NCBI RefSeq assembly: GCF_003286125.1
Contig: NZ_QMED01000002.1
Location: forward strand, 1 to 64,000
Source: Algibacillus agarilyticus
GTDB taxonomy: Bacteria; Pseudomonadota; Gammaproteobacteria; Enterobacterales; Alteromonadaceae
Reading direction: 5' to 3'
DNA length: 64,000 nt
Positions 51,594 to 62,590 of this stretch are shown piece by piece; the stretch's first letter is position 1, and every line of letters begins with the position of its first letter. Position numbers and translations under genes: made by a program. The notes under the pieces were generated by a model. The model did not search any database and was not told where the DNA came from. It saw only the letters and a list, made by a program, of their open reading frames with translations.

Positions 51594-51908
51594 ATGAGCT
51601 TTAAAAAACAATTTTTAAAATCAAAACCAGTCTGTAAAGTAACGTTCCGTTTAACCAAAGAACAAGCGCAAAGCGCAGAATCTGTTCACATCGTTGGTGA
51701 TTTTAACGATTGGGAACCCGCTGCAACCCCAATGAAAAAATTAAAAAACGGTGACTTCTCGCTTGCCTTAAATTTAGAGTCAGGTAAATCATATGAGTTT
51801 CGTTATTTACTCGGCGCTGACGTTTGGGAAAATGATTGGGACGCTGATGATTACAAACCATCATCAGTCGGTGATTCAGATAACTCCGTTATTATCTGCG
51901 AAGCATAA
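51594..51908 (+). CDS. Isoamylase early-set (CBM48) domain protein
   Basis: 104 residues consisting of one CBM48/AMPK-beta-like fold: CKVTFRLTKEQA, VHIVGDFNDWEP at about 34-45, MKKLKNGDFSLALNL, YEFRYLLGADVWENDWDAD. These domains bind alpha-glucans. No catalytic part is attached. Stand-alone versions are common in marine gammaproteobacteria, with unknown role. AAAGGGATG ribosome site. Confidence 0.85.
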   Translation: MSFKKQFLKSKPVCKVTFRLTKEQAQSAESVHIVGDFNDWEPAATPMKKLKNGDFSLALNLESGKSYEFRYLLGADVWENDWDADDYKPSSVGDSDNSVIICEA

Positions 51909-52298
51909 ATCTATCGGTAGGTTAATTAAATCAATTAACCTACCTTTTTTTATTACTCTTTTAACCATTTGTGATTAATGGCTTAATTGAAACTTAACCA
52001 CCCAAATTTTATTAAAAGCAAACAGCCCTATTCATTCGTTGTGCACTGCAACCTCTTTTGATTAAATCAATGCTCCTAATACTCCAACATCTCGTTACTC
52101 ATTTAAACAACGCCCTTCTAAAATCACTGGTATATCAACCAAAAATAATCAGTCAGGATTATCACCGTTATTTTATGATAGAGATGAAATATTCAGGTTA
52201 TTTAATATAACAAATTAGCACTTTTGTTTACGTTAATTAGGGTTAAGATTAATCTTGCTACTTAACAAAAATAATCTAAATCGCCAGCACTTTAAAAG
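51909..52298 (+). other. Intergenic region, CBM48 gene / family B repeat
   Basis: 390 bp. A short inverted repeat (GGTTAATTAA...TTAATTAACC, about 51919-51942) followed by TACCTTTTTTT just after the CBM48 stop looks like its terminator. Nothing else is recognised. Confidence 0.5.
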
Positions 52299-52427
52299 TA
52301 TAGTCAAAGCGATCGGGTTTTAGGGGAAGCCGTCAAGCTTCGAGACCCCATGAGCATATGCTCTACTATGTGATTGGGGCGAGTAAGCGCTGACAATGAA
52401 CCATAAAACCTGAGCGAGAAGACTATA
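52299..52427 (+). repeat. Family B interspersed repeat, short copy 2 (129 bp), upstream of cysK
   Basis: Nearly identical to 22167-22295. Its right end lies 52 bp from the cysK start codon, so it forms part of the cysK 5' region and may carry or displace promoter elements. Confidence 0.85.
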
Positions 52428-52479
52428 ACGATACCTTAAAGCGCTAGTGAAATTTGCTAAATTAAAGGACAAGCCCGAA

Positions 52480-53442
52480 ATGAGCGTATTCCAAGATAAT
52501 CCACAATCAATTGGTAACACACCTCTTGTTAAACTAAATAAAGTAACCACGGGTAACGTATTTGCCAAAATAGAATCTCGTAATCCAAGCTTCAGTGTTA
52601 AATGCCGTATCGGCGCAAACATGATTTGGGATGCTGAAAAAACAGGTGTTTTAGTCCCAGGTAAACAGTTAGTTGAACCGACTTCAGGTAATACTGGTAT
52701 TGCATTAGCATTTGTTGCTGCGTCTAAAGGCTATCAATTAACATTAACAATGCCTTCAACAATGAGTTTAGAACGTCGTAAGCTATTAAAAGCACTCGGC
52801 GCAAACATTGTATTAACTGAAGGCCCTAAAGGCATGAAAGGTGCGGTAGCTAAAGCACAAGAAATTGCAGAAGCAGATGACAGCTTTGTATTATTACAAC
52901 AATTTGATAACCCTGCTAACCCACAAATTCATGAGCAAACAACGGGTCCTGAAATTTGGGAAGACTTAAATGGCGAAATTGACATTTTTGTAGCCGGCGT
53001 AGGCACAGGTGGTACCATTACGGGTGTAAGTCGTTACCTTAAGAATACTAAAGGCAAAGCAATTCAATCAGTTGCCGTTGAGCCTGTTGATTCGCCTGTT
53101 ATTGCTCAAGCAAAAGCAGGTCAAGAGTTAACACCTGGTCCTCATAAAATTCAAGGTATTGGTGCAGGCTTTATTCCTGGCAACTTAGATCTTGATATTG
53201 TTGATTCAGTTGAGTCTGTTACGAATGACGAATCAATTGAAATGGCACACAAATTAATGAAAGAAGAAGGTATCTTAGCCGGTATTTCTTCAGGTGCTGC
53301 CGTTGTAGTCGCTAAGCGTTTAGCTGAATTACCAGAAAATAAAGACAAAAATATTGTTGTTATTTTACCAAGTTCTGCAGAGCGTTATTTATCTAGCCCA
53401 TTATTTGCGGGCTTCTTCTCTGAAGCTGAATTAGAGCAATAG
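52480..53442 (+). CDS. cysK: Cysteine synthase A (O-acetylserine sulfhydrylase)
   Basis: Makes cysteine from O-acetylserine and sulfide with PLP. The ATG at 52480 ([17 protein letters not shown]) gives 320 residues (E. coli 323); the open GTG at 52447 would add an atypical 11-residue leader. The PLP-Lys motif reads [10 protein letters not shown] near residue 42. The substrate loop TSGNTGIA and [10 protein letters not shown] are intact, as is the C-terminal SSGAA. AAGGA lies 10 nt upstream. Confidence 0.94.
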   Translation: MSVFQDNPQSIGNTPLVKLNKVTTGNVFAKIESRNPSFSVKCRIGANMIWDAEKTGVLVPGKQLVEPTSGNTGIALAFVAASKGYQLTLTMPSTMSLERRKLLKALGANIVLTEGPKGMKGAVAKAQEIAEADDSFVLLQQFDNPANPQIHEQTTGPEIWEDLNGEIDIFVAGVGTGGTITGVSRYLKNTKGKAIQSVAVEPVDSPVIAQAKAGQELTPGPHKIQGIGAGFIPGNLDLDIVDSVESVTNDESIEMAHKLMKEEGILAGISSGAAVVVAKRLAELPENKDKNIVVILPSSAERYLSSPLFAGFFSEAELEQ

Positions 53443-53470
53443 TCGCTAATTCATATTGAGAGTGAATAAA

Positions 53471-53496
53471 AAAGGATGCCTTGGCATCCTTTTTTG
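53471..53496. terminator. Bidirectional terminator, cysK / ahcY
   Basis: AAGGATGCC/GGCATCCTT stem with a TT loop, A run on the left and T run on the right, between convergent genes. Confidence 0.88.
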
Positions 53497-53521
53497 ATAA
53501 CTAAAAATAACCAAGGTTAAT

Positions 53522-54889
53522 TTAATAACGATAAGTATCGGGCTTGAATGGACCAACAACGGGTACATTTATATAATCAGCTTGAGTTTTAGTTAATTGC
53601 GTGACAACCCCACCAAAACCTTGAACCATATAAGCAGCAACTTCTTCATCTAACTGTTTAGGTAATACTTCGAGTGTGATTTGTTGTGCTTTATCAGTAT
53701 CAGCTAGGTCAGCAAACTTTTTATCAAATAAATGAATTTGCGCTAAAACTTGGTTAGCAAATGAACCATCCATAATACGACTAGGATGACCGGTTGCATT
53801 ACCTAAATTAACTAAACGCCCTTCAGATAAAACAATTAAGAAATCACTAACATCATCCGAACGGAAAACTTGATGAACTTGAGGTTTAACTTCATCCCAT
53901 TTCCAGTTTTCGCGCATATAAGCCGTGTCAATTTCATTATCAAAGTGACCGATATTACAAACAACAGCACCTGATTTAAGCGCCTGTAACATGCTTGAAT
54001 CACATACATTCACATTACCTGTTGTTGTTACAATTAAATCAGTTTTACCTAATAAAGCGGTATTGATATCGTCTAATTTACCCGTGTTTACACCGTTATT
54101 ATAAGGAGAAACAACTTCAAAGCCATCCATACATGCTTGCATGGCACAAATAGGATCAACTTCAGTGATCGACACAATCATGCCTTCTTGGCGTAAGCTT
54201 TGAGCAGAGCCTTTACCTACATCACCATAACCTATGACAAGGGCTTTTTTACCTGATAGCAAGTGATCAGTACCACGCTTAATGGCATCATTTAAACTAT
54301 GACGACAACCATACTTGTTATCATTCTTAGATTTAGTTACTGAATCGTTAACATTAATGGCTGGAACTTTAAGTTCACCTTTTTCAAGCATTTCTTGTAA
54401 ACGATGAACACCCGTTGTCGTTTCTTCAGTAATACCATGAATGTTATCTAATAATGCTGAATATTTTTCATGTAAAAGAAGCGTTAAATCGCCACCATCA
54501 TCTAGCACCATATTGGCATCCCAAACCTGACCATTTTTATTAATCGTCTGTTCAAGGCACCATTCATACTCTTCTTCCGTTTCACCTTTCCAAGCAAAAA
54601 CAGGTACACCCGCTGCAGCAATCGCGGCAGCAGCGTGATCTTGAGTTGAGAAAATATTACATGATGACCAACGCACTTCAGCGCCTAAGGCAACAAGCGT
54701 TTCAATTAACACACCAGTTTGAATTGTCATATGAATACAACCCAAAATTTTAGCGCCTTTAAGCGGTTGGCTAGCTTGATATTTAGCACGACATGCCATT
54801 AATGCTGGCATTTCGCTTTCAGCGATAGTTAATTCTTTACGACCCCAATCAGCTAGGGTGATATCTGCAACTTTATAATCAGTTGTCAT
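53522..54889 (-). CDS. ahcY: Adenosylhomocysteinase
   Basis: Splits S-adenosylhomocysteine to homocysteine and adenosine using bound NAD. 455 residues. N-terminal [14 protein letters not shown], the catalytic Lys/Asp region [18 protein letters not shown] motif [10 protein letters not shown] and the C-terminal KPDTYRY end are all typical. It shares an operon with adenosine kinase upstream, the enzyme that removes its product adenosine. GGAG ribosome site. Confidence 0.97.
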   Translation of the reverse strand: MTTDYKVADITLADWGRKELTIAESEMPALMACRAKYQASQPLKGAKILGCIHMTIQTGVLIETLVALGAEVRWSSCNIFSTQDHAAAAIAAAGVPVFAWKGETEEEYEWCLEQTINKNGQVWDANMVLDDGGDLTLLLHEKYSALLDNIHGITEETTTGVHRLQEMLEKGELKVPAINVNDSVTKSKNDNKYGCRHSLNDAIKRGTDHLLSGKKALVIGYGDVGKGSAQSLRQEGMIVSITEVDPICAMQACMDGFEVVSPYNNGVNTGKLDDINTALLGKTDLIVTTTGNVNVCDSSMLQALKSGAVVCNIGHFDNEIDTAYMRENWKWDEVKPQVHQVFRSDDVSDFLIVLSEGRLVNLGNATGHPSRIMDGSFANQVLAQIHLFDKKFADLADTDKAQQITLEVLPKQLDEEVAAYMVQGFGGVVTQLTKTQADYINVPVVGPFKPDTYRY

Positions 54890-54924
54890 TTATAGCTCCA
54901 ATTAATAAATGTGCACAGCTAAGC

Positions 54925-55923
54925 TCAAGCTAGCTGTGATAAAATTTGTTGTTGTTGAACTTGTGTAAGGCGAGGACCAAAGTGTGATACAACCTGTGCA
55001 GCGGCTTTACACGCCAGTTGCCCCGCTTTAGTTAAATCCCAACCTTGCGTTAAACCATATAAAAATGCACCGGCAACCATATCGCCCGCACCGTTTGAAT
55101 CAACTGCAGTAACTTGCTCTGCCGCAACTTGGATAACGTCATCAGCGGTTGCAATCAATAAGCCATTAGCTCCTAACGTGATGACTACCATTTTGGCACG
55201 TGTTAACAAGTTATCACGAGCTTGCTCAAGGGTATCAGTTTCAGTAAACGTTAACGCCTCTTCTTCATTACAGAATAATAAGTCAATTGGATCAGTTCCA
55301 AGCGCTTCTTCTACACCCGTTTTAAAATATTTAACCATGCTTGGATCAGAAAAAGTCATCGCAATTTTAACATTTTGCGCTTTGGCTTGATTTTTGGCTT
55401 TTGCAATCGCCGTTAAAGCCGTGGGTGATGGCACTAAATAACCTTCAATATACAAGTATTCAGCTTCACTTAATTCATCAATAAATAATTCGTTAACCGA
55501 TAAATCAGCAGTGCAACCTAAATAAGTATTCATTGTACGTTCAGCATCATCGGTTACCATAACCAAACAGGTTCCCGTTTCACCCACTGAATCAAGCTCG
55601 GTTAAACGCGTAGTAACACCACTTTGCTCAAGATCGGTTGCGTAAAAAGAACCCAACTCATCATTACCCACTTTACAGGCATAAAAAGCACTGCCGCCAA
55701 ATTGAGTAAGCCCAACTAAACTATTAGCCGCTGAACCACCACCCGCTCGCTTTTTTAGCGGGAAGTTAGCCGTTAAACTTGCTAATAATGTTTGCTTTTG
55801 CTCTGGTTCAATTAACGTCATTAAACCTTTTTCTATATTTTGTTCCGCCAAGAATGCATCAGTAACTTCAAATTCGTTATCAACAAGCGCATTGCCTAAG
55901 CCATATACATTGTATTTAGTCAT
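54925..55923 (-). CDS. Adenosine kinase (PfkB/ribokinase family)
   Basis: 332 residues. Start YGLGNALVD, GGSAANS near 61 for nucleoside binding, and the anion-hole motif SNGAGDMVAGAF near 275 with the catalytic Asp. The close link to ahcY supports adenosine as substrate rather than sugars. Converts adenosine to AMP and so pulls SAH hydrolysis forward. Same transcript as ahcY (35-bp gap). Confidence 0.9.
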   Translation of the reverse strand: MTKYNVYGLGNALVDNEFEVTDAFLAEQNIEKGLMTLIEPEQKQTLLASLTANFPLKKRAGGGSAANSLVGLTQFGGSAFYACKVGNDELGSFYATDLEQSGVTTRLTELDSVGETGTCLVMVTDDAERTMNTYLGCTADLSVNELFIDELSEAEYLYIEGYLVPSPTALTAIAKAKNQAKAQNVKIAMTFSDPSMVKYFKTGVEEALGTDPIDLLFCNEEEALTFTETDTLEQARDNLLTRAKMVVITLGANGLLIATADDVIQVAAEQVTAVDSNGAGDMVAGAFLYGLTQGWDLTKAGQLACKAAAQVVSHFGPRLTQVQQQQILSQLA

Positions 55924-56086
55924 AATTTCTTCTATGGATTTGATTAATTTATATGCTAGTCGAATACTAGAATTTGACCAGTGAATTTATGTAAACATGT
56001 GGTTGAGAATGATAAGGTTTAAGCAGCAAATTACAAACGAAACCTTAAAATAATACCGAGTTTTAGCTGAAAAGTAGATAGAAGGC

Positions 56087-56455
56087 TTATTTTACGGTAT
56101 TTAGTATTGACCAATCAGCCAACTCAGGGTTATAAAAACCGCTTTGCGTTAATACTTTATTTATTTTGTCTTGTTGCTTTAATATCACTAAGCCTTTATT
56201 TAATGCCTGATAAATGGCGACTCCTTCTGGGTGCATTTTATTCACTAAAACATGCCCTGATTCGTTTATCATCACTCTAACACTAGGAATAGGAACCAAG
56301 CGTAAGTCATTAACCCGAATAACTAAGTCAGCGGCATTTGAAAAAGGCGCTAAAACAAAATCAGCTTGCCCTTTTGTTATGGTATCAATCATGGCTGAAA
56401 ACGGATGTATAAAGGTTAACGTAAAAAAGAGTAACTGACTAAAGATGCACAACAA
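56087..56455 (-). pseudogene. Truncated periplasmic solute-binding (SBP_bac_3-like) gene overlapping the cbiB-like 3' end
   Basis: 122 codons. The segment FIHPFSAMIDTITKGQADFVLAPF matches the middle of family 3 solute-binding domains, where about 60-80 residues of N-terminal domain and a signal peptide should come first. Here the first 13 codons are read out of frame inside the end of the cbiB-like gene (56416-56455). It therefore looks 5'-truncated, probably by a deletion that joined it to its upstream neighbour. It may still be expressed as a fragment. Confidence 0.55.
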
Positions 56456-57390
56456 AGTAAAGCAACTAAAAATAAATTACTCGCTATTATTAAATAGCGC
56501 GTTGCTTTGATCGATTCATGATTAGGCTGAGGATAGTTTTCACCTAAATGAGGACGTTGCATTTTATCTTGGTTATAAAAAACAGGGCCGCCCAAACGCA
56601 CATTCAAACTATGCGCCACCACCACTAAAGGTGCGAGTGATAATTTATAAGGCCAGCAAGCACGTACTTGTTTGGCATTTTGCCAACCTCTTAATAAACC
56701 ACCTTTAATAGCGTAAGTAAAAGTTGATATTTTGACCGGTAACCACATCACCACGTTAAAACAAAAATTAATCGAGATAGAAAAATACCGAAAACGATTT
56801 AACTTAGCATTACTCACTTGTTGCAGTTCAAGCAAAAGCCTAACCGCTAATAAAGCATAAGGCCCCGCAATAACAAACCATAAAATCATTGCTTGATAGG
56901 AGTAAATATTTCGTAAAATTAAAACTTCACATGCTGTTTTAGCAATACCAATCGCAGACAAGTTATCGGTACGACGTAATACCCAATCTGCTAATCGGTC
57001 ACGAGCTAAAAACTTTTGTTGCTTGGCTAAGGCTAATTCAACTTTTTTTATATCGCGCAAACACGGCATAAAACCTAAGCATAACCAAAAGATAAGTCCT
57101 TCGAAAAAGAGAGGAAATTCGGTTATCTGCACGGTCAAGTATATAATAACGAGCCAAGGTAAAGTTGCCACCGCAATCGCTAAAGCCCCCGCAATTATTT
57201 GCTGTTGTTTTGCACGGTTTGGATCAGGGAAAACCTTTGCAGTTAAACGTTGGGCAATAACTCTAAAAAAAGTTAAAGGGTGTAGTTTTTCAGGGATAGA
57301 AAAGAATAAATCTAAGATCAGTATCCCCATCATGATCGCACAGTTAACGATCCAATAAGGATATTGCTCAAATAAAGCCAAACTATTCAT
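56416..57390 (-). CDS. CobD/CbiB family membrane protein
   Basis: 324 residues with several membrane helices. PEKLHPLTFFRVIAQRL and the C-terminal GGPVFYNQDKMQRPHLGE segment are hallmarks of CbiB (adenosylcobinamide-phosphate synthase). The N-terminal half is more diverged. No other cobalamin genes are nearby. Its usual neighbour in this group is mtnN, 15 bp upstream here, so it may have another role; the name is kept cautious. A solute-binding fragment overlaps its end. Confidence 0.75.
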   Translation of the reverse strand: MNSLALFEQYPYWIVNCAIMMGILILDLFFSIPEKLHPLTFFRVIAQRLTAKVFPDPNRAKQQQIIAGALAIAVATLPWLVIIYLTVQITEFPLFFEGLIFWLCLGFMPCLRDIKKVELALAKQQKFLARDRLADWVLRRTDNLSAIGIAKTACEVLILRNIYSYQAMILWFVIAGPYALLAVRLLLELQQVSNAKLNRFRYFSISINFCFNVVMWLPVKISTFTYAIKGGLLRGWQNAKQVRACWPYKLSLAPLVVVAHSLNVRLGGPVFYNQDKMQRPHLGENYPQPNHESIKATRYLIIASNLFLVALLCCASLVSYSFLR

Positions 57391-57405
57391 CGTTAAAGTG
57401 ACACG

Positions 57406-58098
57406 TTAACAACGCGTCAAAAAATCCACGACGAGTTTAGATGAATTAATTGCGGCTTGAGCCAAAAATTGATCAAAACTTTGATGTGATGTTTTACCTG
57501 CAATATCAGATAAAGCACGAATAACAACAAATGGCGTGCCAAATTGCTGACAAACTTGCGCGATAGGCGCGGCTTCCATTTCAACGGCGATCATATCAGG
57601 AAATTGCTCTCGCGCTTTGCTAACCCGATCTGGGCAAGCCATAAAGCTATCGCCCGAACAAATCAAACCAATTTTGTATTGTAAAGCGGATTGCTCACTC
57701 GCTGCCAGCTTAGCTAATTCAACTAATTTTTTATCCGCATGAAACGCTGCCGGAAAACCAAAACCTTGACCGATTTCAAAACCAAATGCGGTTAAATCAA
57801 CATCATGATGACGCACTTCAGATGAAATAACTAAATCACCAATATTTAGCTCTTGGGCAAAACCACCTGCTGAGCCTGTGTTAATCACAAATTTAGGTTT
57901 AAAACGATCAATGACGATTGTCGTTGACATTGCTGCCGCCGTTTTACCCACACCACTAAGTACTAAAACAATTTTTTGTTCAACTAAAAAGCCGGTATAA
58001 AGCGTGACTGGACCATGTTGCTCTTCACGACAGTCTGTCATTTGTGAACGTAAAATATCAATTTCTTGCTGCATTGCGCCAATAATAGCAATGGTCAT
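57406..58098 (-). CDS. mtnN: 5'-methylthioadenosine/S-adenosylhomocysteine nucleosidase
   Basis: Removes adenine from MTA, SAH and 5'-deoxyadenosine. 230 residues (E. coli 232). MTIAIIGAMQQEI, NTGSAGG near 77, the catalytic region SGDSFMA, VEMEAAPIAQVC and the Asp in RALSDIAG are intact. First gene of the mtnN-cbiB-like unit. Confidence 0.96.
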   Translation of the reverse strand: MTIAIIGAMQQEIDILRSQMTDCREEQHGPVTLYTGFLVEQKIVLVLSGVGKTAAAMSTTIVIDRFKPKFVINTGSAGGFAQELNIGDLVISSEVRHHDVDLTAFGFEIGQGFGFPAAFHADKKLVELAKLAASEQSALQYKIGLICSGDSFMACPDRVSKAREQFPDMIAVEMEAAPIAQVCQQFGTPFVVIRALSDIAGKTSHQSFDQFLAQAAINSSKLVVDFLTRC

Positions 58099-58134
58099 TA
58101 TTTAAGCCTCAATAAAAACGATTAAAATGTATAC

Positions 58135-58454
58135 CTAGGGCGTGTTTCTCTTTTGTGTATGCTTTTGCAGCCGTATTTGCACGATTTATACAAGGCAGAG
58201 CGATTGCGGTGTCGTTATTCTACATAAAAGAGCGATAAAGACTTTATGCTCCTGCAAAGTCACCTTACCCCACATCCATGTGGGGCAACATAGTAGAAAG
58301 AGTGCAAATGCGCTGCCCTTTGGGTTCAATCCAAAACGTTTTGCTCTTTGTTATTGGCTTTTGACGTAGAACCACTATGCCATCAAGCCAATGCCGCGAT
58401 CAAAACGCTTTGGAATTGAACAAAATCTATACGACAAAGATAAACACGCCCTAG
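58135..58454 (-). repeat. Family A interspersed repeat, copy 3
   Basis: 320 bp, complete at both ends (CTAGGGCGTG...CACGCCCTAG), about 97% identical to copy 2 by eye. Between the mtnN start and the DUF2726 gene terminator. The CTAG at both ends could be part of the repeat or a target duplication. Confidence 0.87.
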
Positions 58455-58466
58455 TCATCAAATATA

Positions 58467-58513
58467 AAAAGCTGAGTGATAGCATGTTTAACTCATTCTA
58501 TCACTCAGCTTTT
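58467..58513 (-). terminator. Terminator of the DUF2726 gene
   Basis: A perfect 16-bp stem, AAAAGCTGAGTGATAG (58467-58482) and CTATCACTCAGCTTTT (58498-58513), followed on the minus strand by more T residues. Confidence 0.85.
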
Positions 58514-58555
58514 AATAAAATCTAGTTACGCTTTAGAAATTAAAACGGTGAAAAA

Positions 58556-59158
58556 TTATGCTACGGCATCTTGAATAATACCTTGGTTAATCGGCGATGA
58601 TATTAGCGGTTTAACGGGACGAGTCGGACCTTTAGCTTTCATTTTTCGAACATTCAGTGGGCTTAATTTATTTCCTGCCCCCAATTTATTCGCAATACAC
58701 TCACGAATTTCAGAAGCGGTGTAGCCATTTTTAACTTTAATCCGTATGTGGGGTAAGTTGACCGTGTCGAGCGCGCCTTTTAAATACCAATCTTGCTTAG
58801 TTTTATAACCCGTATTTGATTCACTGTTAACTAAATCAATGGCCGCAATTGGATTAAGCGTTTTTCGATCCAATAAAACAAAATCTAAAATTTTACCATT
58901 CGCTTTTAATTTAGCGGCTTGTGCAACTCGCTTCTGGGTACCCGTTCTAATATCTAATAACTCAGTTAATCTAACTCGGTTAATTATTCTGAATTCATCA
59001 CCTATCGCTTTCTCAAGCATAAGCATAAAAGCACGTTCAGAGTTACTAAATAAACTTTGACGCTTTTTATAAGGAAAAGGCGTATCCGATTGCGTTAAAC
59101 GGATCGCGATTGCAGATACGACCAAAAGAACGATCATTAGGATGATAATCAGTTCCAT
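58556..59158 (-). CDS. DUF2726 domain protein with N-terminal membrane anchor
   Basis: 200 residues. Membrane helix at about 2-22 (LIIILMIVLLVVSAIAIRL). The DUF2726 domain (about 35-145) has LFSNSERAFMLMLEKAIGD, a nuclease-like fold core with ILDFVLLDRKTL..IAAIDLVN, and YLKGALD..NLPHIRI. DUF2726 is distantly related to restriction-endonuclease-like folds; function unknown. The C-terminal tail is basic. Confidence 0.78.
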   Translation of the reverse strand: MELIIILMIVLLVVSAIAIRLTQSDTPFPYKKRQSLFSNSERAFMLMLEKAIGDEFRIINRVRLTELLDIRTGTQKRVAQAAKLKANGKILDFVLLDRKTLNPIAAIDLVNSESNTGYKTKQDWYLKGALDTVNLPHIRIKVKNGYTASEIRECIANKLGAGNKLSPLNVRKMKAKGPTRPVKPLISSPINQGIIQDAVA

Positions 59159-59243
59159 ATTTGTAGCCTCACAATATTTTGACGTTAATGGTTTGAATTG
59201 CTTTGTTAATTACAACAAAGCAATCCTTGTGCCATTCATGTCA

Positions 59244-60992
59244 TTATATTGTTTTATCATCTTGGAAAAGTGATTTTAACGCCTGCTTACCCTGATCTGC
59301 TTTTTGAATAATGGTTTTCAAATCATAGTTATGATCAATGGCTTCTTTCAATAACGCTTCATCATGTTGTTTGAATAGTTGAGTCATCTCATTCGTACGT
59401 TGTTTATCGACACCGTGATTAAGTAATACCGACTCTGCAGCCGCTAAACCACTCGCAAACATCTCACGTACACAATCGGTAACACCGATATCATGAAACT
59501 TAGCAACCGTAAAACGGTTTTGTACCCGTGTCACTATTTTTATATGCGGATAATGTTTACGGACAATAGTCGCGATTTCAAAGGCTTTTTCATCGTTTAC
59601 CGCAATGAATAACACATTTACATGTTCAATACCGGCTGTTTTCAATAAATCGAGCCTTGTCGCATCACCATAAAAGGCTTTATTACCAAATTGTTTTAGA
59701 AATGCAATGTGTTCAGCATCTTTATCTAACGCTATAAACGGAATATTATTCGCGGTTAATATGCGCGCTGTAATTTGAGCAAAACGACCAAAACCGGCAA
59801 TCATGATTTCAGGTTCATCGATGTGCGCAACCGTATCGTATACGGGTCTCACATTTTTACTGTTATAACCTAAACTATGCAATATAACCAAAGGTGAGGT
59901 TAAAGCCATTGAAATACCCACAACCAAGTTAACAGTGGCCGCTAGTTCGGCTTCAATAATGCCGCCAACCGTTGCCTGCGTCATCACAACAAATGCAAAT
60001 TCGCCACCTTGAGACAACATTAAGCCTAACCGAAATGAATCCGTTTTATTATGTTTACGTAACTTTAATACCATAAATATAATCAAAGCTTTAATCGCCA
60101 CTAAACCTAAAGCGGATCCAACAATAACAACAGGGTTGATAGCTAATAGCTGTAAATCCATGTTCATGCCAATCGCGATAAAAAATAAGCCTAATAATAA
60201 ACCTTTAAAGGGCTCAACCTCGGCTTCAAGCTGATGCCTAAAACTGGAGTTAGCTAATAGAATGCCTGCGACAAATGCCCCCAAGCCCATAGACAGACCA
60301 GCCTGATCCATCGCCACCGCCGTTGCCGTTACAATTAGTAACGCAGCAGCGGTCATGACTTCTTCGCTACCACTACGCGCAATAATGCGTAAAACAGGGT
60401 TAACAATATATCGGCCTGAAATCAGTACTAATCCAATCGCTAAAAGCGTTTGCCACCAAGCGACACTTTCTTTACCGCCGGTGATCGAAATAGCACCAAC
60501 AAATAATAGGATCGGAATAACCGCTAAATCTTGCATTAATAAAATAGAAAAGCCTTGCTGACCTGGTGGGGTTTTTAATACTTTTTGCTCTGTCATTAAT
60601 TGAATAGCAAATGCGGTCGACGATAAAGCTAAAGCCAACGCAATCACCAAGGCAACATGAGTTGATAAATCTAATATTAAGATCAGCCCAGCCGCGATCA
60701 CACTGGCGGTTAATACCAACTGACCGCCCCCTGTTAGCAAAATACTATTGCGCATACGCCATAGCTTTTGTGGGTTAAGCTCTAAACCAATAATGAATAA
60801 TAAAAATATCACACCCAATTCGGCCACATGTAAAATATGGCTAGGATCATTAATTAATTGCAATGCCGATGGGCCGATAATAACCCCCGCTGCTAAGTAA
60901 CCTAAAATAGCGCCCAATTTAAGCTTGTTGAAAATAGGGACCGCGATCACTGCCGCAGCGAGAAAAATAAGAGTTGAACTCAGGCTGTCCAT
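59244..60992 (-). CDS. CPA2 family monovalent cation:proton antiporter (KefB/KefC-like)
   Basis: 582 residues. Twelve or so membrane helices in residues 1-385 with the GYLAAGVIIGPS and LSSTAFAIQLM motifs. The cytoplasmic RCK_N nucleotide-binding domain (about 395-515) has GFGRFAQ and the acidic residue of LDKD; a short tail follows. Similar to glutathione-gated potassium exporters, but gating by glutathione cannot be claimed without its ancillary subunit, which is not adjacent. Confidence 0.88.
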   Translation of the reverse strand: MDSLSSTLIFLAAAVIAVPIFNKLKLGAILGYLAAGVIIGPSALQLINDPSHILHVAELGVIFLLFIIGLELNPQKLWRMRNSILLTGGGQLVLTASVIAAGLILILDLSTHVALVIALALALSSTAFAIQLMTEQKVLKTPPGQQGFSILLMQDLAVIPILLFVGAISITGGKESVAWWQTLLAIGLVLISGRYIVNPVLRIIARSGSEEVMTAAALLIVTATAVAMDQAGLSMGLGAFVAGILLANSSFRHQLEAEVEPFKGLLLGLFFIAIGMNMDLQLLAINPVVIVGSALGLVAIKALIIFMVLKLRKHNKTDSFRLGLMLSQGGEFAFVVMTQATVGGIIEAELAATVNLVVGISMALTSPLVILHSLGYNSKNVRPVYDTVAHIDEPEIMIAGFGRFAQITARILTANNIPFIALDKDAEHIAFLKQFGNKAFYGDATRLDLLKTAGIEHVNVLFIAVNDEKAFEIATIVRKHYPHIKIVTRVQNRFTVAKFHDIGVTDCVREMFASGLAAAESVLLNHGVDKQRTNEMTQLFKQHDEALLKEAIDHNYDLKTIIQKADQGKQALKSLFQDDKTI

Positions 60993-61118
60993 ATTTAACC
61001 TATTATTTGTATAAAAAACAGTTGGTTTAGATGCTCACACTTTACAGTGTTCCCATGACCTAAACATTAATAATTTGAAATTTTGCTCAATTCTCAGAAA
61101 ATTTACCACCAGAAACAA

Positions 61119-61142
61119 AAAAACCAGCCTTACGGCTGGTTT
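61119..61142 (-). terminator. Terminator of the gltBD operon
   Basis: AACCAGCC/GGCTGGTT with a TTAC loop, then a run of seven T residues on the minus strand, 24 bp past the gltD stop. Confidence 0.88.
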
Positions 61143-61165
61143 TATAAAGGCGGCGTTAGCAACAA

Positions 61166-62590
<1,425 letters not shown>

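Noticed and set aside
52320-52622. 100-residue minus-strand frame over the cysK start
   Set aside because: Half in a family B repeat and half antisense to cysK, with no independent support.
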